From Providencia stuartii (lineage in GTDB: Bacteria > Pseudomonadota > Gammaproteobacteria > Enterobacterales > Enterobacteriaceae), in contig NZ_CP119546.1 in NCBI RefSeq assembly GCF_029277985.1, forward strand, positions 124,001 to 188,000: DNA of 64,000 nt, given 5' to 3'. Within the stretch, counting starts at the first letter, position 1. Each line of letters opens with the position of its first letter. Below, piece by piece: positions 17,875 to 25,546 of this stretch. The notes under the pieces are model-generated. The model saw nothing but the letters and a program-made list of their open reading frames with translations, did not search any database and was not told the DNA's origin. A program made the translations under genes and the position numbers.

Positions 17875-19061
17875 AGTGACCTCAACTTAAATTTAAAAAA
17901 TTAGGATGTTAATATTTAATTAATAGCTATCAAATAAAAATAGCTGAATATTGAAACGGACTATCATAAAGAATAAAAGATTTTTCATTTCAATTGGCCA
18001 GTTAATGAATGAGCATAATTAACTGGCCAATTGAACCTTATAAAGATAACAGTTGGATTATCGTTTTAATCTAATATATAGCGGTAAGATTACTTTTTAA
18101 ATATAACATAAGATTTGAAATGTTCTATTTATTCCCACAAAAACAATAAAATGCTTTTTAAATCTAGAGATAGATAATATAAAAGCTATAATAGTGCCTT
18201 ATTTAGGCGTGAATGGTTATTTTCATATGGTCGACCACTCATAAAGAGTAAGGGCGAGTTTAATTCGTCTATTATTAATTGATTGTGTTTATTGGATGTT
18301 GATAGGAATAAAATATTTTATAATGCATAGAATGCAAGGGGCATCACTATAATGTTTAGATTTTGTTAATCTAAACATGTATATTGAATAAATACTGTTG
18401 TTTAATATAGCAACATTACAGATTATCTATCATAGATAATTCCATTATTTCTTTATGATAAATAAAAGTTAGCGCTGTTATTTATTTGGCATTAATAAAG
18501 TCAAATAATGTTAAATAACGATTAAAAAGCTATAATGAATTCGATTTACGTCCAGTATCAATGTGAATATTATATCAACGATTAATAGATACAGTCATTT
18601 TATGCTTATTAAATCAATTATCTTGCATGTTTCCATCGGTTATTGCATTTTATTGTGGAAGAAATTCGCTATTATCTCTTCTGTAAAAAAACAGGTATGG
18701 TATCTCCATTCAAATATTTATATGGGCAGTCATGTTCACTTTATTGTTTGATTTTAAACGGTTGGAATTAAGTCAGCTGCTGATTTTTCATTAAATGCTC
18801 ATGACACAAGGTCGTTAATCTATCTAACCTTAGACAAGATTGTTTTTTATGCAGAGATTTATTTCTTCAGTTATTGTGATGAATTTTAACTTAATTGTAG
18901 GAAGGGAGTATATGGAAGAATAACGTTATAGAATATCGCTATAAATAGCCTCATTATAATCACCATAGACTATAGATAACACTGAATCTTCTCGTTTTTC
19001 TTGTAATGCAATTCTTCCATATGACTTTTAATGAGCGATTGATCGTTTTATTCAATGACTC
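17875..19061. other. 1.2-kb gene-poor region with perfect palindromes
   Basis: No convincing gene is visible; a 62-codon frame at 18563-18751 lacks a ribosome binding site. The region holds a perfect 18-bp inverted repeat (17989-18006 and 18018-18035, core AATTGGCCAGTTAAT), a perfect 11-bp hairpin (18352-18362 and 18368-18378) and a 19-bp palindrome (18422-18440). It lies at the left boundary of the secretion island and may contain non-coding RNA, terminators or decayed DNA. Confidence 0.5.
17989..18035. repeat. perfect 18-bp inverted repeat
   Basis: Arms 17989-18006 and 18018-18035 are exact reverse complements with an 11-base loop. Neither side has a strong T-run. It could be a terminator, a protein binding site or a mobile-element end. 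Confidence 0.6.
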
Positions 19062-19496
19062 TTACTGACTTGTTATAACCGTAAGAGAAACATGACCAGA
19101 AGCGCTTTTAGGTATAGGATTGATAGTATCGCTCATCATTATTAGCTGATTATCTTTTTCTATTCTTGCACTGATTCCTAACTGACTTCTTAATTTATTC
19201 ATTTCAGATGATAGTCTGATTTTAAATGTTAAAAAACGCCCTGATTTTTTAGTTTTAAATTGAAAATTATTGCTTGTAATACTCTCATTTTCGTTTTTAC
19301 CGATTGGTGAAAGAGAAAGGGTAACCAATGAATCATTAGGGATATCAATAGATTTGGAATGAATCGTTCCCTCAATGATAGATAACTTATTATTTTTATT
19401 TTCAGTTAAGTTTTTTGTACAGCCAGACAAAAAAAAGACCAATAGCAATAAATATATTGATGATGTGAATTTGTTATTGCGGTTAATTAGTTTCAT
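19062..19496 (-). CDS. YscW-family type III secretion pilotin lipoprotein
   Basis: A 144-residue lipoprotein. A hydrophobic leader ends in the lipobox LSGC with lipidated C26. The rest is a beta-sandwich resembling the YscW/YbaY family (IEGTIHSKSIDIPNDSLVTLSLSPIG, then GRFLTFKIRLSSEM and RIEKDNQLIMMSDT). YscW-type pilotins bind the secretin C-terminus and carry it to the outer membrane. The InvG secretin is encoded in this island but no InvH gene is present, so this protein probably does that job. It lies just downstream of the short regulator gene on the same strand (14-bp gap). Confidence 0.7.
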   Translation of the reverse strand: MKLINRNNKFTSSIYLLLLVFFLSGCTKNLTENKNNKLSIIEGTIHSKSIDIPNDSLVTLSLSPIGKNENESITSNNFQFKTKKSGRFLTFKIRLSSEMNKLRSQLGISARIEKDNQLIMMSDTINPIPKSASGHVSLTVITSQ

Positions 19497-19510
19497 TTCT
19501 ATTCTCTTGA

Positions 19511-19939
19511 TTATAAAATAGTGCGGTTAAATACCTTATTGAAAAAACATTGAACATAAGAATATATCCCTTTCTTTTGAGGGTTGAACATTGAGCGATT
19601 AGCTTCTGATTTTGTGCCTGTGTATAGGATACCAACCCTAGGTAGGGTCATGATTAAATTTTCATCAAGCTCTATTTTTTTAAATGATAAGCGAAGCTGT
19701 CTGACTAACTTATAATAGCTGCTTTCAGTCACAATCGTTCCGCGTTTTTCCCAAATCTCATACATAATTTCTCGTTTACTACTGGTTTTATTCAGTAATA
19801 GTTTCAATAAGCATGACTCATTCTCTGAAAGATTAATCGTTTTCTTACCGCGAGAGAGCGTTCGCTTGAGGGGGTTGTAAACAACATATTCCGATAAAAT
19901 AATAAGGGGTTCTTGCTCAATTTGATCTGTCTTATTCAT
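19511..19939 (-). CDS. short OmpR/ToxR-type winged-helix regulator (HilA-like DNA-binding domain)
   Basis: A protein of about 142 residues with one OmpR/PhoB-type winged helix (YNPLKRTLSRGKKTINLSENESCLLKLLL, then a WEKRGTIVTESSYYKLVRQLR recognition region and LPRVGILY wing). Unlike Salmonella HilA there is no TPR domain, and unlike ToxR/CadC no clear TM segment. The start at 19939 has GGA upstream; an ATG at 19984 would add 15 residues, but its AGGA sits only about one base away. Located after the prg-org genes, it is a good candidate activator of the island (inference). Confidence 0.6.
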   Translation of the reverse strand: MNKTDQIEQEPLIILSEYVVYNPLKRTLSRGKKTINLSENESCLLKLLLNKTSSKREIMYEIWEKRGTIVTESSYYKLVRQLRLSFKKIELDENLIMTLPRVGILYTGTKSEANRSMFNPQKKGIYSYVQCFFNKVFNRTIL

Positions 19940-19984
19940 ATTATTTTTCCATATATATAATTTCATCGACAAGTTATTTGCCAT

Positions 19985-20283
19985 ATCCTAACGTTCAAGA
20001 TAGTGTGCCACAATATAAAAAAACGACACACAATAAGATTTTTATAAAAAAAAGACGATTTTTAATAAATCCAGATGATTTTTTAGGATGGCTTAATTTA
20101 TCGCTATGCGCTCAGTTATATATATCAATTTAGTATATTTATTTTTTATATTTTATTGAGCGGGGTGTTTGACTAAGACTTAGCATGATAAGAAATATGC
20201 TAAGTCTATAAATTTCGAATAGGATTCTTATCAAATCTTTGTGAAGAAAGGAAAAAACGATAATATATTAACAATACGATAGA
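19985..20283. other. intergenic region between orgC and the regulator gene
   Basis: No gene is visible. A perfect 11-bp inverted repeat (20176-20186 and 20197-20207, core GACTTAGCAT) about 80 bp after orgC could end the prg-org transcript. The remainder probably holds the promoter of the regulator-pilotin pair. Confidence 0.4.
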
Positions 20284-20778
20284 TTAGACGAATGAAAGCT
20301 CATCATCACCATCATCTTCTAGTTTGTTATGGCCTATCTGATTATTCATTTGTTCTGTCAGTGGTTGGAGCATAAATTTTACCGCATTAACACGATAAAA
20401 TGCGTGATTGAACGTTTTCTTGAGTAATTCTTGATTATCAAAGGTATCGGGCTTTCCGAGTAATTGTATGGCGCCAGCAATAAACCTTTTTTTTTCTTCA
20501 GAAGAGAGTCTATTGAGTTTTTTACAAAGCGCTAAGAAGTTTGTTTTATGATCTTCCGAGTTTTTAATATCTTTTGGATCACTGACTCTCAATGTTGTAA
20601 AAAATGTTTTAATATTTTCAATCTCTTGAGTCGTTAGCTTAAGCTGCTTGGTATTTTCGATTGTTTTAGCTTGCCATGTATTTTTGACTTTGTTGACTAA
20701 CGTTGAGCTGTCGTGATTTGTGGGTAGTGTATGCTCTGATGGTGTTTTTAAATGATTATTTTTTAGCGGCGTAATCAT
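20284..20778 (-). CDS. orgC: OrgC-like type III secretion protein
   Basis: A 164-residue hydrophilic protein with a Ser/Thr-rich N-terminus, a helical middle (LTTQEIENIKTFFTTLR, LSSEEKKRFIAGAIQLLG) and an acidic tail (DDGDDE). Similarity to OrgC is weak, and the call rests mainly on its place after orgB in a prgHIJK-orgABC row. OrgC in Salmonella is a secreted protein that promotes needle polymerisation. A strong AAGGAG precedes the ATG, and the gene overlaps the end of orgB by 23 bp. Confidence 0.6.
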   Translation of the reverse strand: MITPLKNNHLKTPSEHTLPTNHDSSTLVNKVKNTWQAKTIENTKQLKLTTQEIENIKTFFTTLRVSDPKDIKNSEDHKTNFLALCKKLNRLSSEEKKRFIAGAIQLLGKPDTFDNQELLKKTFNHAFYRVNAVKFMLQPLTEQMNNQIGHNKLEDDGDDELSFV

Positions 20779-21406
20779 TGGTTTCTCCTTGATTAAGGTT
20801 ATTCCTCATCGTTTGGTAGGCTATTTTTCGTTCTGCTAATACTTGGCAGCGGCTTGGAATCGATAATAGTTGTGGTAATAGATGTTTTACGGCGATAGAA
20901 GGTGAAAAATGAATAATTTCATTGCCTATTTCTAAGGCGATATCCTCATTTTGACTTGGTATAAATTTAATATGAGCGTTTTTTTGAGGGGAGTTCTCTT
21001 GTAATGAACTCGGTAAATACAAAATAGCGGGTTCCATATTCGATTGTTGAATGAAATGTTCAGCAATGATTGTTTGTAATAGTTTATCGTGGAAAAATTC
21101 AGAGAGTTGATGTAAAAGTTGTTCTTTACTTTGACTTAATTGTTGCTGAAAGCGTTTCTCGCTCATCTCAATACTTTCAATCATATTCGAGAGTAACTGT
21201 TTTAATCCATCTTGATAACCTTGTTGATAAGCAACATGACGGATATGCTCTATTTCTTGCTGAGCTTTCTGATAGTTTTCGGTTACTTGCTTGTGAGCTT
21301 GTTTTGTTATGTGTTTTGCATAGCGAAAGGCACTAATTGTATTATGTTTTATGAGTACTTTTTCTCTTGCGGTTTGTTGAATATCAGGCTGCATTTTTTC
21401 GGACAT
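20756..21406 (-). CDS. orgB: OrgB-like stator of the type III secretion sorting platform (SctL)
   Basis: A protein of about 216 residues with a long amphipathic helical N-terminal half (QVTENYQKAQQEIEHIRHVAYQQGYQDGL) and a C-terminal domain of the FliH/YscL type. These proteins link the InvC ATPase to the cytoplasmic SpaO-OrgA platform. The ATG at 21406 has GAAGAG upstream; a TTG at 21424 would add six residues. It overlaps orgA by 23 bp (41 bp with the longer start), typical for tightly coupled secretion genes. Confidence 0.75.
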   Translation of the reverse strand: MSEKMQPDIQQTAREKVLIKHNTISAFRYAKHITKQAHKQVTENYQKAQQEIEHIRHVAYQQGYQDGLKQLLSNMIESIEMSEKRFQQQLSQSKEQLLHQLSEFFHDKLLQTIIAEHFIQQSNMEPAILYLPSSLQENSPQKNAHIKFIPSQNEDIALEIGNEIIHFSPSIAVKHLLPQLLSIPSRCQVLAERKIAYQTMRNNLNQGETNDYAAKK

Positions 21407-21938
21407 AGTGACAAGTCTCTTCAATAATATTCCAAGGTAATATTGCTTTTACGGCGGAAGGGATGAGTTGGCGCGTTTTATAGCTAAACATATGTTTTAA
21501 CCTGTCGGTATATACTGCACCGAATGGAATTAATTGAGCAAAAAGTTGTTCTGCTCCGAGAGCCAGTAGTCTCTGTGGCGAGGGAATATTTACTCCACTA
21601 ACTTGCCAAAGCGGGTTAGCAAACTGTTGGCGTAAATCTGAGTAAACGGTGAGTTTTCCCCACCAAGGAAGCTCTTCCTTATAGAGAATTGTGCCTAATC
21701 CAAGCGCAACCTTCGGAAGGTTCGACCATTCTTGTAAGAGAATATTTGGCAATATCATCGTGGTACGATCTGGCCAAGGCATCGGGTATTGTCGAATTAA
21801 TCGATGGTTATGTATTTTCTTTAATATTGGAGGCAATTTATGGTAATGAATATTACTATATTCAGGATGAAAATAGCTTCCTGGCGCTAAGAAAATATCC
21901 GTTTTTAAAAGCAATGATATATTACTCTCCGACGCCAT
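21384..21938 (-). CDS. orgA: OrgA/MxiK-like sorting platform protein (SctK)
   Basis: A 184-residue soluble protein lying between prgK and orgB. Features include an N-terminal PGSYFHPEY stretch and a helical C-terminal half with LLALGAEQLFAQL and YKTRQLIPSAVKAILPWNIIEE, consistent with the OrgA/MxiK family. SctK proteins join the inner-membrane ring to the SpaO pods. It overlaps prgK by 17 bp. Identification leans on order as well as sequence. Confidence 0.75.
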   Translation of the reverse strand: MASESNISLLLKTDIFLAPGSYFHPEYSNIHYHKLPPILKKIHNHRLIRQYPMPWPDRTTMILPNILLQEWSNLPKVALGLGTILYKEELPWWGKLTVYSDLRQQFANPLWQVSGVNIPSPQRLLALGAEQLFAQLIPFGAVYTDRLKHMFSYKTRQLIPSAVKAILPWNIIEETCHYVRKNAA

Positions 21939-22680
21939 GGGTTTTTACCTCAGTCATATTATTTGTATCTGCCTTAGTCTTGAAAAATGGCTGCCGACGC
22001 CAAACAAATATTAATAAACCAATCACCATGATGACTGACAAGGAAATGACCGTAACCCAAACTGGATTCAACAGAGTTTTAGGTTGATGGCGTGTTTGAT
22101 GTTGCAGTGGTGGTCGTTTAACGACGACAACAGACACATTGTCATAGCTGGTTTCTGCGAAACTATTGGTTAGGAATAATTTGATTTTATTCATCATGAG
22201 TTTGGGGTCTTCATTACCTGAATAGGTCACCAGACTGGATACTTTTTGTATTTGTTTTGTGGCGCTATTGCTGCTTAGAGGATAGCTAACATGTACTCTT
22301 GCATTGACAATATCAGGGATGGTTAATAATGATTGCTCTAAACGTTGTTCTATTAATGATAATAGTCGGGTTCTCTCTGCTTGTGGTGACGCCACTAAAG
22401 AATCTCCAGGAAAAGCTTGGATAATTTCAATGGGATCTTTGGATGGCAAATGATATTGTCGTAACAAATCAACGGCGATAACAAAGTCATTAGGCGCGAT
22501 TCTAATTGAGTCTCCTTGCTTATTATCTTGTTTACGTGAAGCATCAACGCCGTGTTCTTGTAACACAGCGAGGACTTCGTTACTTTGTCGTTGGCTAAGG
22601 TGGCTGAGTAATAATTGGTCATCACAACCGACCAAGAATCCAATCATGCCAACCAAGAGCAGTTTTTTGACTATATTCAT
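21922..22680 (-). CDS. prgK: PrgK/MxiJ inner-membrane ring lipoprotein (SctJ)
   Basis: A 252-residue YscJ/FliF-family lipoprotein. It has a signal peptide with lipobox LVGC (C19), the first ring domain (SNEVLAVLQEHGVDASRKQ), the second domain (LSLIEQRLEQSLLTIPDIVNARVHVSYP) and a C-terminal TM segment (about residues 206-227) with a short cytoplasmic tail. It forms the inner ring in the inner membrane together with PrgH. Its ATG lies 3 bp after the prgJ stop with no clear Shine-Dalgarno sequence, suggesting coupling. Confidence 0.92.
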   Translation of the reverse strand: MNIVKKLLLVGMIGFLVGCDDQLLLSHLSQRQSNEVLAVLQEHGVDASRKQDNKQGDSIRIAPNDFVIAVDLLRQYHLPSKDPIEIIQAFPGDSLVASPQAERTRLLSLIEQRLEQSLLTIPDIVNARVHVSYPLSSNSATKQIQKVSSLVTYSGNEDPKLMMNKIKLFLTNSFAETSYDNVSVVVVKRPPLQHQTRHQPKTLLNPVWVTVISLSVIMVIGLLIFVWRRQPFFKTKADTNNMTEVKTHGVGE

Positions 22681-22683
22681 GGC

Positions 22684-22977
22684 TTATTGGGCTTTTAATA
22701 ATGTATCAATGGCATTGGTTGCTTTGTGGGTGAGTGTGGAGACAAAATTGAGCTCTAATGCATATTGTCCAATGGCATCCTGCATTTTCAACATCTCCAC
22801 GGGATTGCTGACATCTAGACTATTTCCCTGAATAATCAGTTGCTGCTTTTTATTTTTTACCTCAACAGAATATTGTGCATATAACTCTTTCACTTTATCT
22901 TCAAGTGATTGGCTTGAAGTATTGTCTGAAATGTTATCTGGTGTTGGTGGTAACATAGTATGGTTGGTGATTTGCAT
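22684..22977 (-). CDS. prgJ: PrgJ/MxiI inner rod protein (SctI)
   Basis: A 97-residue protein whose C-terminal half (NPVEMLKMQDAIGQYALELNF then VSTLTHKATNAIDTLLKAQ) has the helical pattern of PrgJ/MxiI. Inner rod subunits line the base of the needle inside the secretin chamber. The ATG at 22977 has AGGA upstream; a longer reading to 23007 has no ribosome binding site. It sits between prgI and prgK as in Salmonella and Shigella. Confidence 0.85.
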   Translation of the reverse strand: MQITNHTMLPPTPDNISDNTSSQSLEDKVKELYAQYSVEVKNKKQQLIIQGNSLDVSNPVEMLKMQDAIGQYALELNFVSTLTHKATNAIDTLLKAQ

Positions 22978-23031
22978 GATATTAGTTCCTAAAAAGTAGA
23001 GCATCACTTAACTGATGCTCTTCGATATAAA

Positions 23032-23361
23032 TTAAATATTACGAATAATCGCTGAGGCTGTATCTTTAATAGATTTCATTAAGCTACTTTGTAATTGACG
23101 TGCCATATTATAGTTACCGCTTAAAGCCGTAATTTTTCCGAGTACTAATGGGTTATCGACTTCTAATTTTTCACTTTTACCATCAAGCATATTTTTTAAT
23201 TCGTCAGCTAATTCCTTAGCGCGAATACTGACATTGGCACTACTGCGATACATCATCCCCCAGTTATGATCACCTTTAACTGGTGTTTCAAACGCGGATG
23301 AATCCCAATTACCGGTGGCACTATTAATACCTAAAATATCTGATGTAGATCCATCTGACAT
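23032..23361 (-). CDS. prgI: PrgI/MxiH needle filament protein with N-terminal extension (SctF)
   Basis: A 109-residue needle subunit. Its last 75 or so residues match the two-helix hairpin of PrgI/MxiH, including the N-P turn (DNPLVLGKI) and the closing DTASAIIRNI. PrgI and MxiH are about 80-83 residues; here some 25-30 extra residues rich in Ser, Gly, Asp and Thr precede the helix. The start looks real: GAGGTG lies just upstream of the ATG. In the assembled needle the N-terminus would be on the outer surface, so the extension may decorate it. Confidence 0.9.
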   Translation of the reverse strand: MSDGSTSDILGINSATGNWDSSAFETPVKGDHNWGMMYRSSANVSIRAKELADELKNMLDGKSEKLEVDNPLVLGKITALSGNYNMARQLQSSLMKSIKDTASAIIRNI

Positions 23362-23372
23362 ATATCACCTCA

Positions 23373-24569
23373 TTAGTTAAGAGTATTTGAATTAAACGAC
23401 CAATGGTTATGACCTAAAATAATGAAGCCTTGATCGTTACGGATAAATGATTTTCCTGCTAACTGATTAGTCGCCAAAGATACTGAAAACTGAATATACT
23501 TATTTCCCCATTTATGAGAAAAATGTTCAGCTAACTGAACAATTGAAGACGTTTGCTTATCATTAAGATTTCCCTGAATAATAAAAATAACGTGATTATC
23601 TTTATTTATTTTTTTCCATGGAACGTTACTTTCAGTCAAACCAAGTTCAGCTATCTGGATTAATGCTTTTGACTCTATTTCTATCACCTTACTATCGGTA
23701 TAACAGGTAAGATGGCTTTTTATTATATTATCAATAATTTTCCTATCTTTAGATAAGGCTTGTTCTTTGATTATACGTATAACGGGTTGGCAAGGATTGG
23801 ATAAATCTACTTTTAAAAGGTTAGGTATATAATCATAAATGTGGTTTTCAATCTCACTTTCAAGATCATTGATTTTTTTTATGTGATATTTATCGACATA
23901 ATTTTCTTTATTTAAACGCTGTACACTCCAATCGGCATCACGCTGTGTTTGTACGAGAATTAATGCATCCCCTTGTCCATCTCGAGTGGCGATGATGGGG
24001 TAATGGCTATCTTGTAGTATGTTTTCTAGCATATTTATTTTTTTTTCTGAATTATTTGTAGGGTATAGATAAATACCCACAAAAGAAATAAACAATAGAA
24101 AAGTACAGATAAAAATGGTTTTGCGTTTTTCAGTAAGAGACGTTAAGTTATTTTTTTTATCATCACAAAACACGCTATACGGTATACTTTCTTCTATATC
24201 GGTTAATTTCCATGGCATATCAAGTGCTTTAAAAGCAATCGGGAATATATCAGCAAGCATTAATTCTTGATAAACAATGGGAATAGTAAATGATTTAATC
24301 CCATCATTAATATTCAGGCTAAATATTTTTTCTTGTATGTTATCACTGCTGTTTGTTGGGTCTTGTTCTGTCACGACAGCGAGTTCATAATGCTCGGTAG
24401 CACTAGGAATATAATAGGTAGTAAAGCCATTATCATCGACTTCTGCTCTGTATTGAATATTGGGGTCGATAACAATAAGATGAGCATCTGCTGTTAATAC
24501 CAACTCATGCCCACTCATAGGGCCGCTAGCAATTTTCATTATACAAGCGCGGCTATTTGTATCTGTCAT
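23373..24569 (-). CDS. prgH: PrgH/MxiG outer ring of the inner-membrane base (SctD)
   Basis: A 398-residue protein with a cytoplasmic FHA-like N-terminal domain (about 1-140), one TM segment (about 150-168, TIFICTFLLFISFVGIYLY) and a periplasmic part with ring-building domains. Order of domains and length match PrgH (392 residues). It heads the minus-strand operon, 197 bp from the divergent invF. PrgH with PrgK forms the inner-membrane ring of the injectisome. Confidence 0.85.
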   Translation of the reverse strand: MTDTNSRACIMKIASGPMSGHELVLTADAHLIVIDPNIQYRAEVDDNGFTTYYIPSATEHYELAVVTEQDPTNSSDNIQEKIFSLNINDGIKSFTIPIVYQELMLADIFPIAFKALDMPWKLTDIEESIPYSVFCDDKKNNLTSLTEKRKTIFICTFLLFISFVGIYLYPTNNSEKKINMLENILQDSHYPIIATRDGQGDALILVQTQRDADWSVQRLNKENYVDKYHIKKINDLESEIENHIYDYIPNLLKVDLSNPCQPVIRIIKEQALSKDRKIIDNIIKSHLTCYTDSKVIEIESKALIQIAELGLTESNVPWKKINKDNHVIFIIQGNLNDKQTSSIVQLAEHFSHKWGNKYIQFSVSLATNQLAGKSFIRNDQGFIILGHNHWSFNSNTLN

Positions 24570-24766
24570 AAAATAAATTCCACGGATAAGAAATTAGTAT
24601 CAGTAAAAAGTATTACTTCATTTTTGTCAGTAGAATTTATCTTAATCATTCTGACTGATTGATTTGTTTATTAGGTATGAGTTATTCCGGAATATTCCCT
24701 TGTATAAAAAGTGCATTTTCTTCAATTTAGCTATATCGAATCTTTTTAAATAAAAGTATAAGCATC
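24570..24766. promoter_or_regulatory. divergent promoter region, prgH and invF
   Basis: This 197-bp AT-rich interval must hold the promoters of both secretion operons. A GGAATATTCC palindrome lies within TTCCGGAATATTCC near its middle. I could not assign sigma-70 boxes with confidence. Confidence 0.4.
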
Positions 24767-25546
24767 ATGATTGATACGAACATTGCTGCACTACTCGAAA
24801 ATAAAGAATGTTGTTTTTCTTTGCAGGATAAGTTGGTTTTGGCTGTTCCTCATTCAGCTGAAATGGGGATAAGTTTCAATTCATCGTATTCAGGGAAGAG
24901 AATTAATATTGAAGAGCAGTCTTTATTTGTTTGTTCGCAATTAGAGTTCGATTCTATTATTAGCAGAAAAGATTGGTTAATTTATTCATTAGAGCTTTCA
25001 GAGGTAGTGGAGATCCTTGCTGTTATTGATTCTGCTATGAAGCAATCATTTCTCTTAGAAAAGGAAATGATGGAACCGGGGAGCAAAAATAGTGATGTTA
25101 TCTATATTTCTAATGATTATATTTATGATCTTACAATCAAAGATATTGTTATTGGCTTAATTATTCAGCAACAGCCTGAATTCAATTTATGGTGCAACAT
25201 ATTAAGGCGTTATGAAGCATACGGCATTATGCGATTTTTACTTTCCGCCGCCGAAAAAGATAAAAATGCCAATATTAATCAATTGTGTAAACAGTATGGC
25301 ATATCGGCCTCTTATTTTAGGCAACTGTATCGAGAAAACTTTAATAAAACAGCAAAAAGAAAAATTATGAGTGTTCGTATGGCCTCAGCCATCTTAAAGC
25401 TTATTGAAAGTGATAATTCTATATTAGATATCGGCCTTGAAGCAGGTTATTGCTCAGCCTCTCATTTTACGAATGATATAAAAAAAGAATTAGGGTTAAC
25501 CCCTTCAGATATTAGGCATCTTGGAGTGAAACTATATGAAAAGTAA
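24767..25546 (+). CDS. invF: AraC-family activator, InvF/MxiE-like
   Basis: A 259-residue regulator with a C-terminal AraC double helix-turn-helix (about residues 160-250; INQLCKQYGISASYFRQLYRENFNKT and ILDIGLEAGYCSASHFTNDIKKELGLTPSDIR). It is the first gene of the inv-spa row, as invF is in Salmonella. InvF acts with the chaperone SicA, also encoded here, to turn on effector genes. Its end overlaps invG by 11 bp. No strong Shine-Dalgarno sequence is visible before the ATG. Confidence 0.85.
   Translation: MIDTNIAALLENKECCFSLQDKLVLAVPHSAEMGISFNSSYSGKRINIEEQSLFVCSQLEFDSIISRKDWLIYSLELSEVVEILAVIDSAMKQSFLLEKEMMEPGSKNSDVIYISNDYIYDLTIKDIVIGLIIQQQPEFNLWCNILRRYEAYGIMRFLLSAAEKDKNANINQLCKQYGISASYFRQLYRENFNKTAKRKIMSVRMASAILKLIESDNSILDIGLEAGYCSASHFTNDIKKELGLTPSDIRHLGVKLYEK

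Noticed and set aside
17989..18035. insertion sequence end
   Set aside because: The inverted repeat is compact (11-base loop), with no transposase gene and no target-site duplication visible nearby.
18563..18751. 62-codon open frame in the gene-poor region
   Set aside because: There is no Shine-Dalgarno sequence, composition is biased by AT-rich DNA, and no domain pattern is visible. It is possible but unsupported.
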